64,000 nucleotides of DNA from WHSW01 sp963851045 (lineage in GTDB: Bacteria; Actinomycetota; Thermoleophilia; Solirubrobacterales; 70-9). A program made the translations under genes and the position numbers. Below the pieces are notes generated by a model that did no database searches, had not been told where the DNA came from, and worked only from the letters and a program-made list of their open reading frames with translations. How positions within the stretch are numbered: position 1 is the first letter of the stretch; each line of letters begins with the position of its first letter. Shown here piece by piece: positions 56,022 to 64,000 of the stretch. The stretch lies in the NCBI GenBank assembly GCA_963851045.1, contig CAWKNC010000002.1, positions 1-64,000 on the forward strand. Direction: 5' to 3'.

Positions 56022-57526
56022 TCTGCGTGCTGCAGTTCGACGCGGCCAGCGTCCGCGCGATGGACCGGCTCCTCGGCGACGGACGGCTGCCCAACCTTGC
56101 CGCGATCAGGAACGCCGGCCGACATCACTCGCTCGAGACCCCCGCGGTCGATTTCGCCGCCGGCGCCTTCTATTCGCTCTACAGCGGCGTTGAGCTTGGC
56201 GACCACGCGATTTTCTATCCCTTCCAGTGGTCGGCGGCCGAGCAACGCGCGCGTTATGCGACCGCGTTCGACGCGCCCCCGGCTGTCTGGGAGCGACTGG
56301 CCGCCACCGGCCTGCGAACGCTCGCGATCGATCCCTACGAGAGCCGCCCGCCGGCCCACGCGAACGGGGTCTTCGTCTGCGGCTGGGGCTTTGCCGATCG
56401 CGTCGTCTTGCCGCGATGGTCGCGTCCTGCGGGCGTCGCCCGACGGTTCGAGCGCGAGCTGGGCCGCGGCCCCGGTGCGACCGAGATCTTCGGGCGGCCC
56501 GACCCGAGGCGACTGCTGCGCCTACGTGAGAAGCTCGTCGCGGCGCCGGGGAGGATCGCCACCCTGGCCGAGCGCCTACTCGCTCGCGAACACTTCGACC
56601 TGGCCTGGCTGACGTTCAGCGCCGCGCACCTCGCCGGCCATCAGTTCTGGGACCTCTCCCAGCTCGACCCCGCCGACCTCGATGCGCGGACGGCCGATGC
56701 TCTGCAGAACGCGCTCGACGACGTCTATGTCGCCGTCGATCAGGCGATCGGTCGTGTCAGCGCGGCGCTACCGGCGGGCAGCGACGTGATCGTCACCTCC
56801 GCGGTTGGGATGGATGTCAACACGAGCGTGGCCGACCTGCTGCCGGGGATGCTCGCCCGTGTTCTTGCCGGTGGCCCGCTCGAGGATTCCGGCGGAGTGG
56901 GAGCAATCTGGCGGCTGCGGGCCGCAATGCCGTCCGGCCTGCGGGCGGCGATTGCAGACGCCCTGCCGGATCGCCTCGCTCTCGAGCTGACCGCCAGGCT
57001 CGAGCTGCGCGGCGTCGATTGGTCAACCGCCCGGGCGTTCGCGCACCCCGCGGACAACCAGGGTTACGTTCGCCTCAACCTCGCCGGCCGTGAGCGCGAT
57101 GGGCTCGTCGCCCCCGCCGACGCCGACGCGCTGCTCGAGGAGATTGCAGCGGGGCTTGCGACGTTCGCGCGCTCCGACGGCGCCCCGGCGGTCGAATCGG
57201 TCGTGCGAGCGCAGGAGCTCTATCGCGGTGCGCATGCGGACCGGCTCCCCGACCTCGCCGTGCGGTGGGCCAACCTGCCGGCCACGACGCTCACCGCGCT
57301 TCACTCGCCGCGCTTCGGAGAGGTGCGGCGGCACGGCAGCGGCTCAGGGCGGTCGGGAAACCACACTTCGGGCGACGCCTGGGCGATCGTCAGCCCGGGC
57401 GCGTCGCGACACCGAGACCTCGACCGCCCCCCGCGCCTGGTCGACATCGCGGCGACGATCTGCGAGGTCACCGGCGCGGACGCGACGGGTTTGCCCGGCG
57501 AGCCGCTTCTCAGCCGCGGCGGCTGA
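56018..57526 (+). CDS. Type I phosphodiesterase/AP-superfamily protein, degenerate site
   Basis: 502 residues from a GTG overlapping the previous stop. N-terminal VLQFDAASVRAMDRLLGDGRLPNLAAI carries the first metal Asp (Asp8), and the C-terminal GYVRLNLAGRERDG and PDLAVRW are typical of type I phosphodiesterases. The active site looks damaged: the nucleophile loop reads PAVDFAAGAFYSLYSG with no clear Thr/Ser at the expected place, the SDHG (or SHGM) metal motif reads SAVGM (261-265), and the paired site is SAAHLAGHQFW. GNHTSGDAW could keep the last His. It may be a pseudoenzyme that binds a phosphodiester or acts as partner, or an unusual active variant. No signal peptide, so cytoplasmic. Confidence 0.75.
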   Translation: MICVLQFDAASVRAMDRLLGDGRLPNLAAIRNAGRHHSLETPAVDFAAGAFYSLYSGVELGDHAIFYPFQWSAAEQRARYATAFDAPPAVWERLAATGLRTLAIDPYESRPPAHANGVFVCGWGFADRVVLPRWSRPAGVARRFERELGRGPGATEIFGRPDPRRLLRLREKLVAAPGRIATLAERLLAREHFDLAWLTFSAAHLAGHQFWDLSQLDPADLDARTADALQNALDDVYVAVDQAIGRVSAALPAGSDVIVTSAVGMDVNTSVADLLPGMLARVLAGGPLEDSGGVGAIWRLRAAMPSGLRAAIADALPDRLALELTARLELRGVDWSTARAFAHPADNQGYVRLNLAGRERDGLVAPADADALLEEIAAGLATFARSDGAPAVESVVRAQELYRGAHADRLPDLAVRWANLPATTLTALHSPRFGEVRRHGSGSGRSGNHTSGDAWAIVSPGASRHRDLDRPPRLVDIAATICEVTGADATGLPGEPLLSRGG

Positions 57527-58329
57527 GCCGTTCAGCCGCCACGCCCGCGGCGGTGGCCGCCTGCGCGGCAAGAACCCAAGCCCCGACTGCCGGCCCGGTG
57601 CTGAACCCGCCGCGCACAAGCTCGCCATAGAAGCCGGGCTTGGCCATCCGCCGGCCGCGGGCCGCGGCGCGGTAGCGAGCGGCGCCGCGCCCGTAGGCGT
57701 ACTGCTGGCGTAAAAACGCCCGCGGTGTCAGCTCCTGGCGATGGACGACGACGGCATCCGGAACGTAGGCCGGGGCGAGCCCGGCGGCAGCCGCCCGGTC
57801 GCTCCAGTCGCGGTCTTCCCCGGCGGCAAGGGGAAACGACTCGTCGAACGGCAGCTTCGCGAGCACCTCGCGGGCGACGGCGAGGTTGCATGTCGGTGCG
57901 AACCCGAGCCTTCGCGTGGATCGGTCCAGCGACCAGAGCGTCAGATGCTCGACGATCGCCTGCGACGCGCGAACCGGCGAGGTCGCTCCTCCCGGCGCGA
58001 CCGTCCGGCCCGCGCAAGCACCCGCCGACGCCGCGACTGTCCGCGAGGGTCCGCGCCCAACCGGGTTCCGGTTCGCAGTCGTCGTCGGTGAAGCAGACGA
58101 TCTCGCCGCCTGCCGCGCGGGCGCCGACGTTGCGGGCAGCGGCCGGTCCGGCGCCGGGCGTGCGAACGAGCCGCGCCCCGCCGCCGGCAACCGCTGACTC
58201 GACCGCCGCGCGGTCGCGCGAGCCGTCGTCGACGACAACGATCTCCGCGTCACGCGCATCCAGTGCCGCCAGGCAACGACGCAGCGCGTCCGGGCGGTCT
58301 CGGGTCGGGATCACGATGGAAAGGTCCAC
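57510..58329 (-). CDS. Glycosyltransferase family 2, one frameshift
   Basis: The N-terminal half from the GTG at 58329 (VDLSIVIPTRDRPDALRRCL, VVVDDGSRD, GPAAARNVGA, CFTDDDCEPEPGW with the DxD) is in one frame; the C-terminal half (ACAGRTVAPGG, FAPTCNLAVAREVL, the catalytic-base type AAGEDRDWSDR, QQYAYGRGAARYR) is in another. They join if one base near 58020-58060 is extra. The restored protein is about 272 residues, a normal length. Its stop overlaps the convergent phosphodiesterase-like gene by 17 nt. A TATCGT -10 on the minus strand (58338-58343) is 8 nt from the start. Likely belongs functionally to the adjacent glycan cluster. Confidence 0.75.
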
Positions 58330-58337
58330 GCGCGGCG

Positions 58338-58347
58338 ACGATAGCCT
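58338..58347. promoter_or_regulatory. Overlapping -10 boxes of the GT2 gene and surE
   Basis: TATCGT on the minus strand (58338-58343) and TAGCCT on the plus strand (58342-58347) share two bases. Each is 7-8 nt from a GTG start. Only 25 bp separate the two coding regions, so both messages must be leaderless or nearly so. Confidence 0.5.
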
Positions 58348-58354
58348 GAGGACC

Positions 58355-59170
58355 GTGTTGGTCCTGCTCACCAACGACGACGGAATTGGGGCCGAAGGCC
58401 TGCACGCGGTGCGGCGCGCGCTCGGCGAGATCGACGGCGTCGAGCTGCGTGTGATCGCGCCCCATACCAATCGCAGCGCGAGCGCCCGGAGCATCACGAC
58501 CCGCTCGCCGATCTGGGTCAAAGAGGTTGAGCTCGACGACGGGACGATCGGCTTTGCCACCGAGGGCACCCCGGTCGATTGCGTGCGCTTCGCCGATCTC
58601 GGGTTGCTCGGCGACAAGCCGGACCTGATCGTCTCCGGCATCAATCACGGCTCCAACCTGGGCGACGACATCACCTACTCGGGCACCGTGGCAGCCGCCT
58701 TCGAGGGCCTGATCCTCGGTATCCCAGCGGTGGCCGTCTCCCAGCAGGCCGAGATCGGCGGCATGGGCTACAACGGCCGCCACTTCAACTTCGACGCGGC
58801 CGCTGCGATCACGCGCGGCGTCGTTCGGCGCCTGATCGACGAGCCGCTTCCCGGGAGCACCCTGATCAACATCAACTGCCCGGCGGGTGAGATCAAGGGC
58901 GTCGAGCTGACCCGCCTCGGAAAGCGCCTCTACGACGACGAGCTCAAGCTGGTGGAGACGGATGACGACGGCGGGCGCAAGCGCTACCGCATCTATGGGT
59001 TCGAGCCGTCGTTCGAGGACGAGGAGGGAACAGACCTCGCCGCCGTGGCACGCGCACGGGTTGCGATCACGCCGATCCACTTCGACCTCACCGACCACGG
59101 CGAGCTCGAACGGCTCGGCGATTGGGACCTCGACGCGTTGTTATCAGAGACCGATCAGGCGGGTCGATGA
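58355..59170 (+). CDS. surE: 5'/3'-nucleotidase SurE
   Basis: 271 residues. The GTG at 58355 was chosen because the SurE N-terminus VLVLLTNDDGIGAEGLHAVR follows directly, with the metal ligands Asp8-Asp9. Conserved SGINHGSNLGDDITYSGTVAAAFEG and the Ser in the NRSASARSIT loop are present. It hydrolyses nucleoside monophosphates and is linked to stress survival. The stop overlaps the ligA ATG (ATGA). Confidence 0.95.
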   Translation: MLVLLTNDDGIGAEGLHAVRRALGEIDGVELRVIAPHTNRSASARSITTRSPIWVKEVELDDGTIGFATEGTPVDCVRFADLGLLGDKPDLIVSGINHGSNLGDDITYSGTVAAAFEGLILGIPAVAVSQQAEIGGMGYNGRHFNFDAAAAITRGVVRRLIDEPLPGSTLININCPAGEIKGVELTRLGKRLYDDELKLVETDDDGGRKRYRIYGFEPSFEDEEGTDLAAVARARVAITPIHFDLTDHGELERLGDWDLDALLSETDQAGR

Positions 59171-61176
59171 GCGACGCGGCGCGGGCGGTCGAGCTTCGGG
59201 AGCGGGTGCGCCAGGCGGATCGCGAGTACTACGAGCTCGACGATCCGACGATCGGCGACGACGAATACGACGCGCTGATGCTCGAGCTGCGCGAGCTCGA
59301 GGCGCGAAACCCCTCACTGATCACCCCCGACTCGCCGACGCAGAGGGTTGCCGGTCGCGCCACCGACCGCTTCCCGCAGGTTCGCCACGTCGAGCAGATG
59401 CTCTCGCTCGGCAATGCGCGCGGCGCGGACGAGTTTCGCGCCTGGGAGGTGCGCCTGCTGAATCGCCTCAAGCGCCTGGACATCTCGCCGAGCGAGCTGC
59501 GCTTCGTCTCCGAGCCAAAGATCGACGGGATCGCGATTTCGCTTCTCTATGAGCGGGGTGAGTTCGTACGGGGCGCGACCCGCGGTGATGGCGTCATCGG
59601 CGAGGACGTCACGCCGAACCTCAAGACCATCAAGGCGATCCCGCACACGATCGACGATGCGCCCGAGCTGATCGAGGTGCGCGGCGAGATCTACTTTCCC
59701 CGCTCCGGTTTCGTCGCGCTCAACGAACAACGCGCATCGGAGGGCCTCTCGACCTTTGCGAATCCCCGCAACGCGACCGCGGGCACGGTCCGCAACCTGG
59801 ACGTGGAGATCACCGCCTCGCGGCCGCTGTCGATGTGGAGCTACGGCATCGGCGGGCACCGCGGGATCGAGTTCGCCAGCCACTCCGAGGAACTCGCATG
59901 GATGCGGGAGCGAGGCTTTCGCGTCAATGACGACATCGCTGAGCACGACGAGGTCGAGTCGGTGGTCGAGCGCTGCCTGTGGTGGGAGAACCGGCGGGAA
60001 TCTCTCGACTTCGAGATCGACGGGGTCGTCGTCAAGGTCGACCAGCGCCGTCTCTGGCGCGAGCTTGGCGTCACCGGGCGCGAACCGCGGTGGGCGATCG
60101 CGTGGAAGTTCCCGCCCATCACCGCGACCACCAACCTCAACAGGATCGTCTGGAACGTTGGGCGGACCGGGCGCCTGCTGCCGTTCGCGATGCTCGAGCC
60201 GGTGCACGTGGGCGGCGTCACGGTTTCGACCGCAACGCTCCACAACGAGGAGGACCTAGCGAAGAAGGACGTCCGCGAGGGCGACGAGGTTGTCGTCACG
60301 CGCGCCGGAGACGTGATCCCCCAGGTGATCGCGCCGCTGATTCAGCGCCGCAAGGGCAAGCGCCTGCGCAAGGCCAAGCCGCCGAAGAAGTGCCCGATGT
60401 GCGAGACGCCGACGATCAAGCCAGCGGAGTCGGTCTGGACGATCTGCCCGAATCGCCGCGGCTGCCCCGGACAGAACTTTCAGCTGGTCAAGCACTTCCG
60501 TGGCGCGATGGACATCGAGGGGCTCGGCGAGAAGAACGTCTACCGCTTCCTCGACGAGGGCCTGATCACCGATCCAGCCTCGATCTACGACCTCACCGCT
60601 GATCAGATCGCCGCGCTGGAGGGCTTTGGCGAGACTTCCGCGAACGCGCTGATCACCGAGATCGAGCGCTCCAAGCAGAGCCCGTTCAGCCGCGTCCTCT
60701 ACGCGCTTGGCCTGCCGGGGATCGGCTACGTCAACGCGACCGCGATCGCCGAGCACTTCGGCTCGATCGACGCGCTGGTCGCTGCCAGCACCGAGGCGAT
60801 CACCGAGGTCGAGGGCATTGGCCCGGTGCTCGCCGAGTCGCTGCGCGAAGAGCTCGCCGACGAGGCGAACCTCGAGCTCATCGGGCGCCTGCGCGAGCGC
60901 GGGCTGCGGTTCGAGCTCAGCGCTGCCGAGCGTGCAGCGGAGGACGGCCCCCTCGCCGACAAGACCTTCGTGCTCACCGGCACGCTGGCGAACCTCAGTC
61001 GCGAGCAGGCGACGAAGATGATCCGCGCGGCCGGTGGAAAGGTCACCGGGTCGGTATCGAAGAACACCGATTACCTCGTCGCCGGGGATAGTCCGGGTAC
61101 GAAGCTCGCCAAGGCGGAGGAGGTCGGAACCGAGATCCTCGACGAGGCTGGGCTGCGCGAGTTGGTCGATTCGTGA
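59167..61176 (+). CDS. ligA: NAD-dependent DNA ligase
   Basis: 669 residues, a complete bacterial LigA. The Ia domain (YYELDDPTIGDDEYDALM) and adenylation domain with Lys118 in SEPKIDG, the OB fold, the zinc site (CPMCETP and CPNRRGCPG), helix-hairpin-helix repeats (about 495-570) and a C-terminal BRCT domain (about 590-669) are visible in order. The ATG at 59167 overlaps surE; the longer frame from 59122 is discarded. After the stop, CGATTCG-TGAT-CGAATCG (61167-61184) forms a 7-bp hairpin without a T tract. Confidence 0.97.
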   Translation: MSDAARAVELRERVRQADREYYELDDPTIGDDEYDALMLELRELEARNPSLITPDSPTQRVAGRATDRFPQVRHVEQMLSLGNARGADEFRAWEVRLLNRLKRLDISPSELRFVSEPKIDGIAISLLYERGEFVRGATRGDGVIGEDVTPNLKTIKAIPHTIDDAPELIEVRGEIYFPRSGFVALNEQRASEGLSTFANPRNATAGTVRNLDVEITASRPLSMWSYGIGGHRGIEFASHSEELAWMRERGFRVNDDIAEHDEVESVVERCLWWENRRESLDFEIDGVVVKVDQRRLWRELGVTGREPRWAIAWKFPPITATTNLNRIVWNVGRTGRLLPFAMLEPVHVGGVTVSTATLHNEEDLAKKDVREGDEVVVTRAGDVIPQVIAPLIQRRKGKRLRKAKPPKKCPMCETPTIKPAESVWTICPNRRGCPGQNFQLVKHFRGAMDIEGLGEKNVYRFLDEGLITDPASIYDLTADQIAALEGFGETSANALITEIERSKQSPFSRVLYALGLPGIGYVNATAIAEHFGSIDALVAASTEAITEVEGIGPVLAESLREELADEANLELIGRLRERGLRFELSAAERAAEDGPLADKTFVLTGTLANLSREQATKMIRAAGGKVTGSVSKNTDYLVAGDSPGTKLAKAEEVGTEILDEAGLRELVDS

Positions 61177-61207
61177 TCGAATCGCCGCAGCGCCGTAGGG
61201 CGTTCAT

Positions 61208-63109
61208 ATGAGCCTTTCCAGCCGCGCCCGAACCCTGTCGCTGTCAGCCCTGATCGCAGGGGTGGTCGTCCTCGTTATCGCGTTGCTGACGCTGGCGCCG
61301 CCCGTGACGTCGCCGGCAGATGCGCGCCCGCGCGTAGCTGGCCTCAGCGGTCTCAACTCGTGCGGGAAGCTCCGCGGGTACGTGGCCAAGCACCGGCGTG
61401 CTTACGGCGCGACCGGGGTGATCGCGATGCCGTCGATCGCCGAGGGTGCAGCCCCGACGGCCGACGGGGCGGGCGCCACGGGATTCACCCCGACGACTCC
61501 CGGCTCGACCAATGTCCAGGAGGCGGGGGTTGACGAGCCGGACATCGTCAAGACCTCAGGCTCGACGATCTTCACCGTCGACGGTGCGACCCTGCGCGCG
61601 GTCGACACGTCGTCCGACACGCCGACGCTTGCGGGGCGCCTGGAGTTGCCGGATGGTGCCGGTGACGAGGCCTCCGTCGGCAGCTACCAGCTGCTCATCG
61701 CGGGCGACCGCCTGCTCGCGATCGGAAGCTCCTATGGCTACGCGGTCGCCTACGAGGGCGGCGCTTCTGAGGGCGCGGTGGCGCCCGACGTCGCCTACCC
61801 GAGCGCGCCGCCGCGGGTCTGGATCATCGAGATCGACATCTCCGATCCGGCTGCGATGTCGATTCTGCGAACCCAGAAGGTCGACGGCTCGTTCGTCAGC
61901 GCGCGCCTGACGGGATCGACGGCCCGGCTGGTCACCTCGAACTACCCGTCGGGCCCGTTTCCGGCTGCCGGCAAGGGCCGCAAGCTGCTGCCGCGGTTCA
62001 CGATCCGTGACCGGGTGACCAGCGAGACGCGGCGCGGGCGGCTGGGCGGTTGCTCAGCGGTGAGCCATCCCGCGCGCTTTTCCGGCGCCGGGATGCTCTC
62101 GGTGATGACCGTGGATCTCGATCGCGGTCTGCCCGCCGTTGACGTTGACTCGGTCCTCACCGACGGCGACATCGTCTACGGATCGACCGGCGCGCTGTAC
62201 GTCAGCACGCAGCGCTGGCTCGACCCCGAGCGCTCCGAGGCTCCCCGCACGAACGTGGTCACCGAGATCCACCGCTTCGACACGTCGGACCCCGATGAGA
62301 CCTCATACACCGCCAGCGGTGCGGTCGGCGGGTACATGCTCAGCCAGTGGTCGATGTCAGAGCACGAAGGGATCCTGCGCGTTGCCAGCACGACCTCCCC
62401 GCCCTTCGACCCGAGTGGGCAGCAGAGCGATGAGAGCGAGAGCTACGTCACCGCGCTCGCCACCACGGGCGAGAAGCTGACGCGCGTCGGTCGCGTCGGT
62501 GGTCTCGGGCGCTCCGAGCAGATCTACGCCGTTCGGTTCATGGGCGATGTCGGCTACGTCGTCACGTTCCGCCAGGTCGATCCGCTCTACACCCTCGACC
62601 TCTCCGACCCGACGGAGCCACGCGTCGTGGGCGAGCTCAAGATCCCGGGCTACTCGGCCTACCTGCATCCGGTTGGTGAGGGCCTGCTGCTGGGTGTCGG
62701 CCAGGACGCCGACTCCACAGGGCGGACCGAGGGATTGCAGGCGTCGCTGTTCGATGTCAGCGATCCGGCCAACCCGATCCGTATCGACAGCGAGGGCTTC
62801 GGCTCCTATGCGACGTCGGAGGTCGAGTACGACCATCACGCGTTCTCGTGGTTTGCCGACCACGGGCTCGCCGTTCTGCCGGTCGACTCGTACTACCCGA
62901 GCGAGTTCTACGGGGCGGCTGGGTTGAGGATCACCCCGGGCTCCGACGACCCGCTCGGGCGCGTCGCGAAGGTTTCGCAAGGGAGCTCCTACGAGGACGC
63001 GATCCGGCGCGCGGTGGAGCTCGGCGGGCGCATCTACACAATCGCCGCCACTGGCATCGCCGCTCGCGACCCGGCCACGCTGGCCGAGCTCGCTTCACTC
63101 AACTACTGA
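61208..63109 (+). CDS. Secreted beta-propeller domain protein
   Basis: 633 residues. An N-terminal hydrophobic segment (about 11-33) serves as signal or anchor. The phrase TNVQEAGVDEPDIVKTSG (101-118) is the signature of the secreted beta-propeller family known from actinobacteria and archaea, and propeller blades fill the rest (HRFDTSDPDETSY, GYVVTFRQVDPLYTLDLSDPTEP). There are repeated DLSDP/DVSDP turns. Two Cys near 52 and 285 may form a disulfide. No active site is known for the family. It lies 31 nt after ligA and may share its transcript. Confidence 0.85.
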   Translation: MSLSSRARTLSLSALIAGVVVLVIALLTLAPPVTSPADARPRVAGLSGLNSCGKLRGYVAKHRRAYGATGVIAMPSIAEGAAPTADGAGATGFTPTTPGSTNVQEAGVDEPDIVKTSGSTIFTVDGATLRAVDTSSDTPTLAGRLELPDGAGDEASVGSYQLLIAGDRLLAIGSSYGYAVAYEGGASEGAVAPDVAYPSAPPRVWIIEIDISDPAAMSILRTQKVDGSFVSARLTGSTARLVTSNYPSGPFPAAGKGRKLLPRFTIRDRVTSETRRGRLGGCSAVSHPARFSGAGMLSVMTVDLDRGLPAVDVDSVLTDGDIVYGSTGALYVSTQRWLDPERSEAPRTNVVTEIHRFDTSDPDETSYTASGAVGGYMLSQWSMSEHEGILRVASTTSPPFDPSGQQSDESESYVTALATTGEKLTRVGRVGGLGRSEQIYAVRFMGDVGYVVTFRQVDPLYTLDLSDPTEPRVVGELKIPGYSAYLHPVGEGLLLGVGQDADSTGRTEGLQASLFDVSDPANPIRIDSEGFGSYATSEVEYDHHAFSWFADHGLAVLPVDSYYPSEFYGAAGLRITPGSDDPLGRVAKVSQGSSYEDAIRRAVELGGRIYTIAATGIAARDPATLAELASLNY

Positions 63110-63124
63110 GCCGCCCCCAACGGG

Positions 63125-63174
63125 GCCGAACGTCCCGCGTTGTACCGCCCAGGGGGGTATTTGGGACGTTCGGC
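63125..63174. terminator. Long inverted repeat between convergent genes
   Basis: GCCGAACGTCCC (63125-63136) and GGGACGTTCGGC (63163-63174) are perfect 12-bp arms around a 26-nt interior that holds a second small hairpin (TACC...GGTA). A (GGCGGCGGG)-like simple repeat follows to about 63200. It is probably a bidirectional terminator for the propeller and dinB genes; the size of the arms also allows a protein site. Confidence 0.6.
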
Positions 63175-63200
63175 GGCGGGGCGGCGGCGGGGCGGCGGGG

Positions 63201-64000
63201 CTATTGGAAGGGGGAGCGGGCCTCGCGGCCGAGCTGGGGCGTGCGTGCGATGACGGCGTTGCCAAAGCGTTCGCGCAGCTCGTCGATGGCCGTGTCGAGG
63301 CGCTCGGCGCGGCGCTGAGCCCAGAGCTCGAGTTGCTCGCCCGTGCCGGCGGGTTCGATGTTGGTGACGGCGACGCCGATCAGCGTGAGGCCGCGACGGC
63401 TGATCACGGGTTGGGCGTCCGCCAGCAGCGAGCGAGCTGCGAGCAGGATCGTCTCGTGCGCCGAGGTGGCCCGCCGCAGGGTCTGCGAGCGGGTGGCCCG
63501 CTTGAAGTCGCCGAAGCGAAGTCGCAGGACCACGGTCCGGCCGATCCGTCGGCCCTTGCGCATCCGCCGGCTGACGCGGTCGACGACCTCAGCGAGGATC
63601 ACTTCGGGGTCGGTCTTCGGTCCCCCGGGAAACGCCGTTTGCGAACCGATCGAGCGCCGGCTGCGGTTGGTGCGCACGCGTCGCGCGTCGCGACAGTTCG
63701 CGACGGCGTTGAGGTGGTGGGCCGCGTGATTGCCCACGGCCGTCGCGAGCGCCGACACGGGCATGACCGCAATCTCGTCGACGGTCCGCACGCCGAGATC
63801 GTGCAGCGCCCGCGCCGTCGCGGGCCCGACACCCCAGAGGCTCTCGACGGGGAGCGGACCGATGAAGTCACGTTCGCCGTCGGGCGAGACGACGAGCACG
63901 CCGTCGGGCTTGGCCGCCCGGCTCGCCATCTTCGCCAGCGTCTTCGTGCGCGCGACGCCGACCGTGACCGCGAGGCCCACCTCCTCGCGTGCCTCGCCGC
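63201..64000 (-). CDS. dinB: DNA polymerase IV, N-terminus beyond the window
   Basis: The frame is open to the last base; about 266 residues of the C-terminal part are seen, and the catalytic N-terminal palm is outside. VTVGVARTKTLAKMASRAAKPDG and LWGVGPATARALHDLGVRTVDEIA (helix-hairpin-helix of the thumb) are diagnostic of Y-family polymerases, and the little-finger domain follows (RRSIGSQTAFPGG, VVLRLRFGDFKRATRSQTL). EQLELWAQRR near the end resembles the beta-clamp-binding motif. The GTG at 63980 is only an internal codon. Confidence 0.93.
   Translation of the reverse strand, partial: GEAREEVGLAVTVGVARTKTLAKMASRAAKPDGVLVVSPDGERDFIGPLPVESLWGVGPATARALHDLGVRTVDEIAVMPVSALATAVGNHAAHHLNAVANCRDARRVRTNRSRRSIGSQTAFPGGPKTDPEVILAEVVDRVSRRMRKGRRIGRTVVLRLRFGDFKRATRSQTLRRATSAHETILLAARSLLADAQPVISRRGLTLIGVAVTNIEPAGTGEQLELWAQRRAERLDTAIDELRERFGNAVIARTPQLGREARSPFQ

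Overview
This is a high-GC actinobacterial chromosome segment. It carries the main transcription/translation gene clusters: rplKA, rplJL-rpoBC, rpsLG, fusA-tuf, S10-spc and alpha. Interspersed are secreted beta-helix, beta-propeller and Lys-rich Ig-like proteins. That mix, with GTG/TTG starts, -10 boxes a few bases before start codons and acidic tails on ribosomal proteins, resembles Thermoleophilia (Solirubrobacterales). The assignment is an inference from gene content; no rRNA gene is present.

Layout. 1-6.1 kb: end of a secreted protein, rplK-rplA, a secreted beta-helix/TSP3 protein inserted in the operon, then an L10-leader-like attenuator and rplJ-rplL. 6.1-13.9 kb: rpoB-rpoC and a strong terminator. 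14-21.4 kb: accessory genes (30-bp-repeat surface protein, frameshifted AbiEi/DUF559 gene, cytochrome P450, reverse transsulfuration pair, duplicated secreted protein, HAD-like protein). 21.5-28 kb: rpsL-rpsG, two antisense paralogous membrane proteins, fusA-tuf. 28-45 kb: S10/spc/alpha genes from rpsJ to rplQ, with an AbiEi/DUF559 gene between secY and adk and no infA. 45-51.2 kb: secreted seven-repeat propeller, truA, an iron-type ABC importer. 51.2-58.3 kb: a glycan-type cluster (GT-C membrane protein, UDP-galactopyranose-mutase-like flavoprotein, two GT2s, Gfo/Idh/MocA oxidoreductase, degenerate alkaline-phosphatase-superfamily protein). 58.3-64 kb: surE-ligA, a secreted beta-propeller protein and the 3' part of dinB.

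How the parts may work together. The best candidate for an undescribed system is 47.5-58.3 kb. The importer and the first glycan gene diverge from one dyad (TTAGG-N4-CCTAA). The same motif recurs between the flavoprotein gene and the GT2 operon. Both copies contain the start codon of the rightward gene, and both resemble DtxR/IdeR-family metal-repressor sites. This suggests one metal-responsive regulon joining metal import to synthesis of a surface or small-molecule glycoconjugate. A second theme is leaderless transcription: at least seven genes have a TANNNT-type -10 only 6-8 nt before the start codon. A third is low-complexity acidic or Pro/Ala-rich tails on L10, L5, S3, S5, S17, RpoB and RpoC.

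Quality caveat. Four genes (rplJ, the 15.2-kb AbiEi/DUF559 gene, the 18.9-kb PLP enzyme, the 57.5-kb GT2) are interrupted by one or two single-base shifts. One of them is essential, so sequencing or assembly indels are the simplest explanation.
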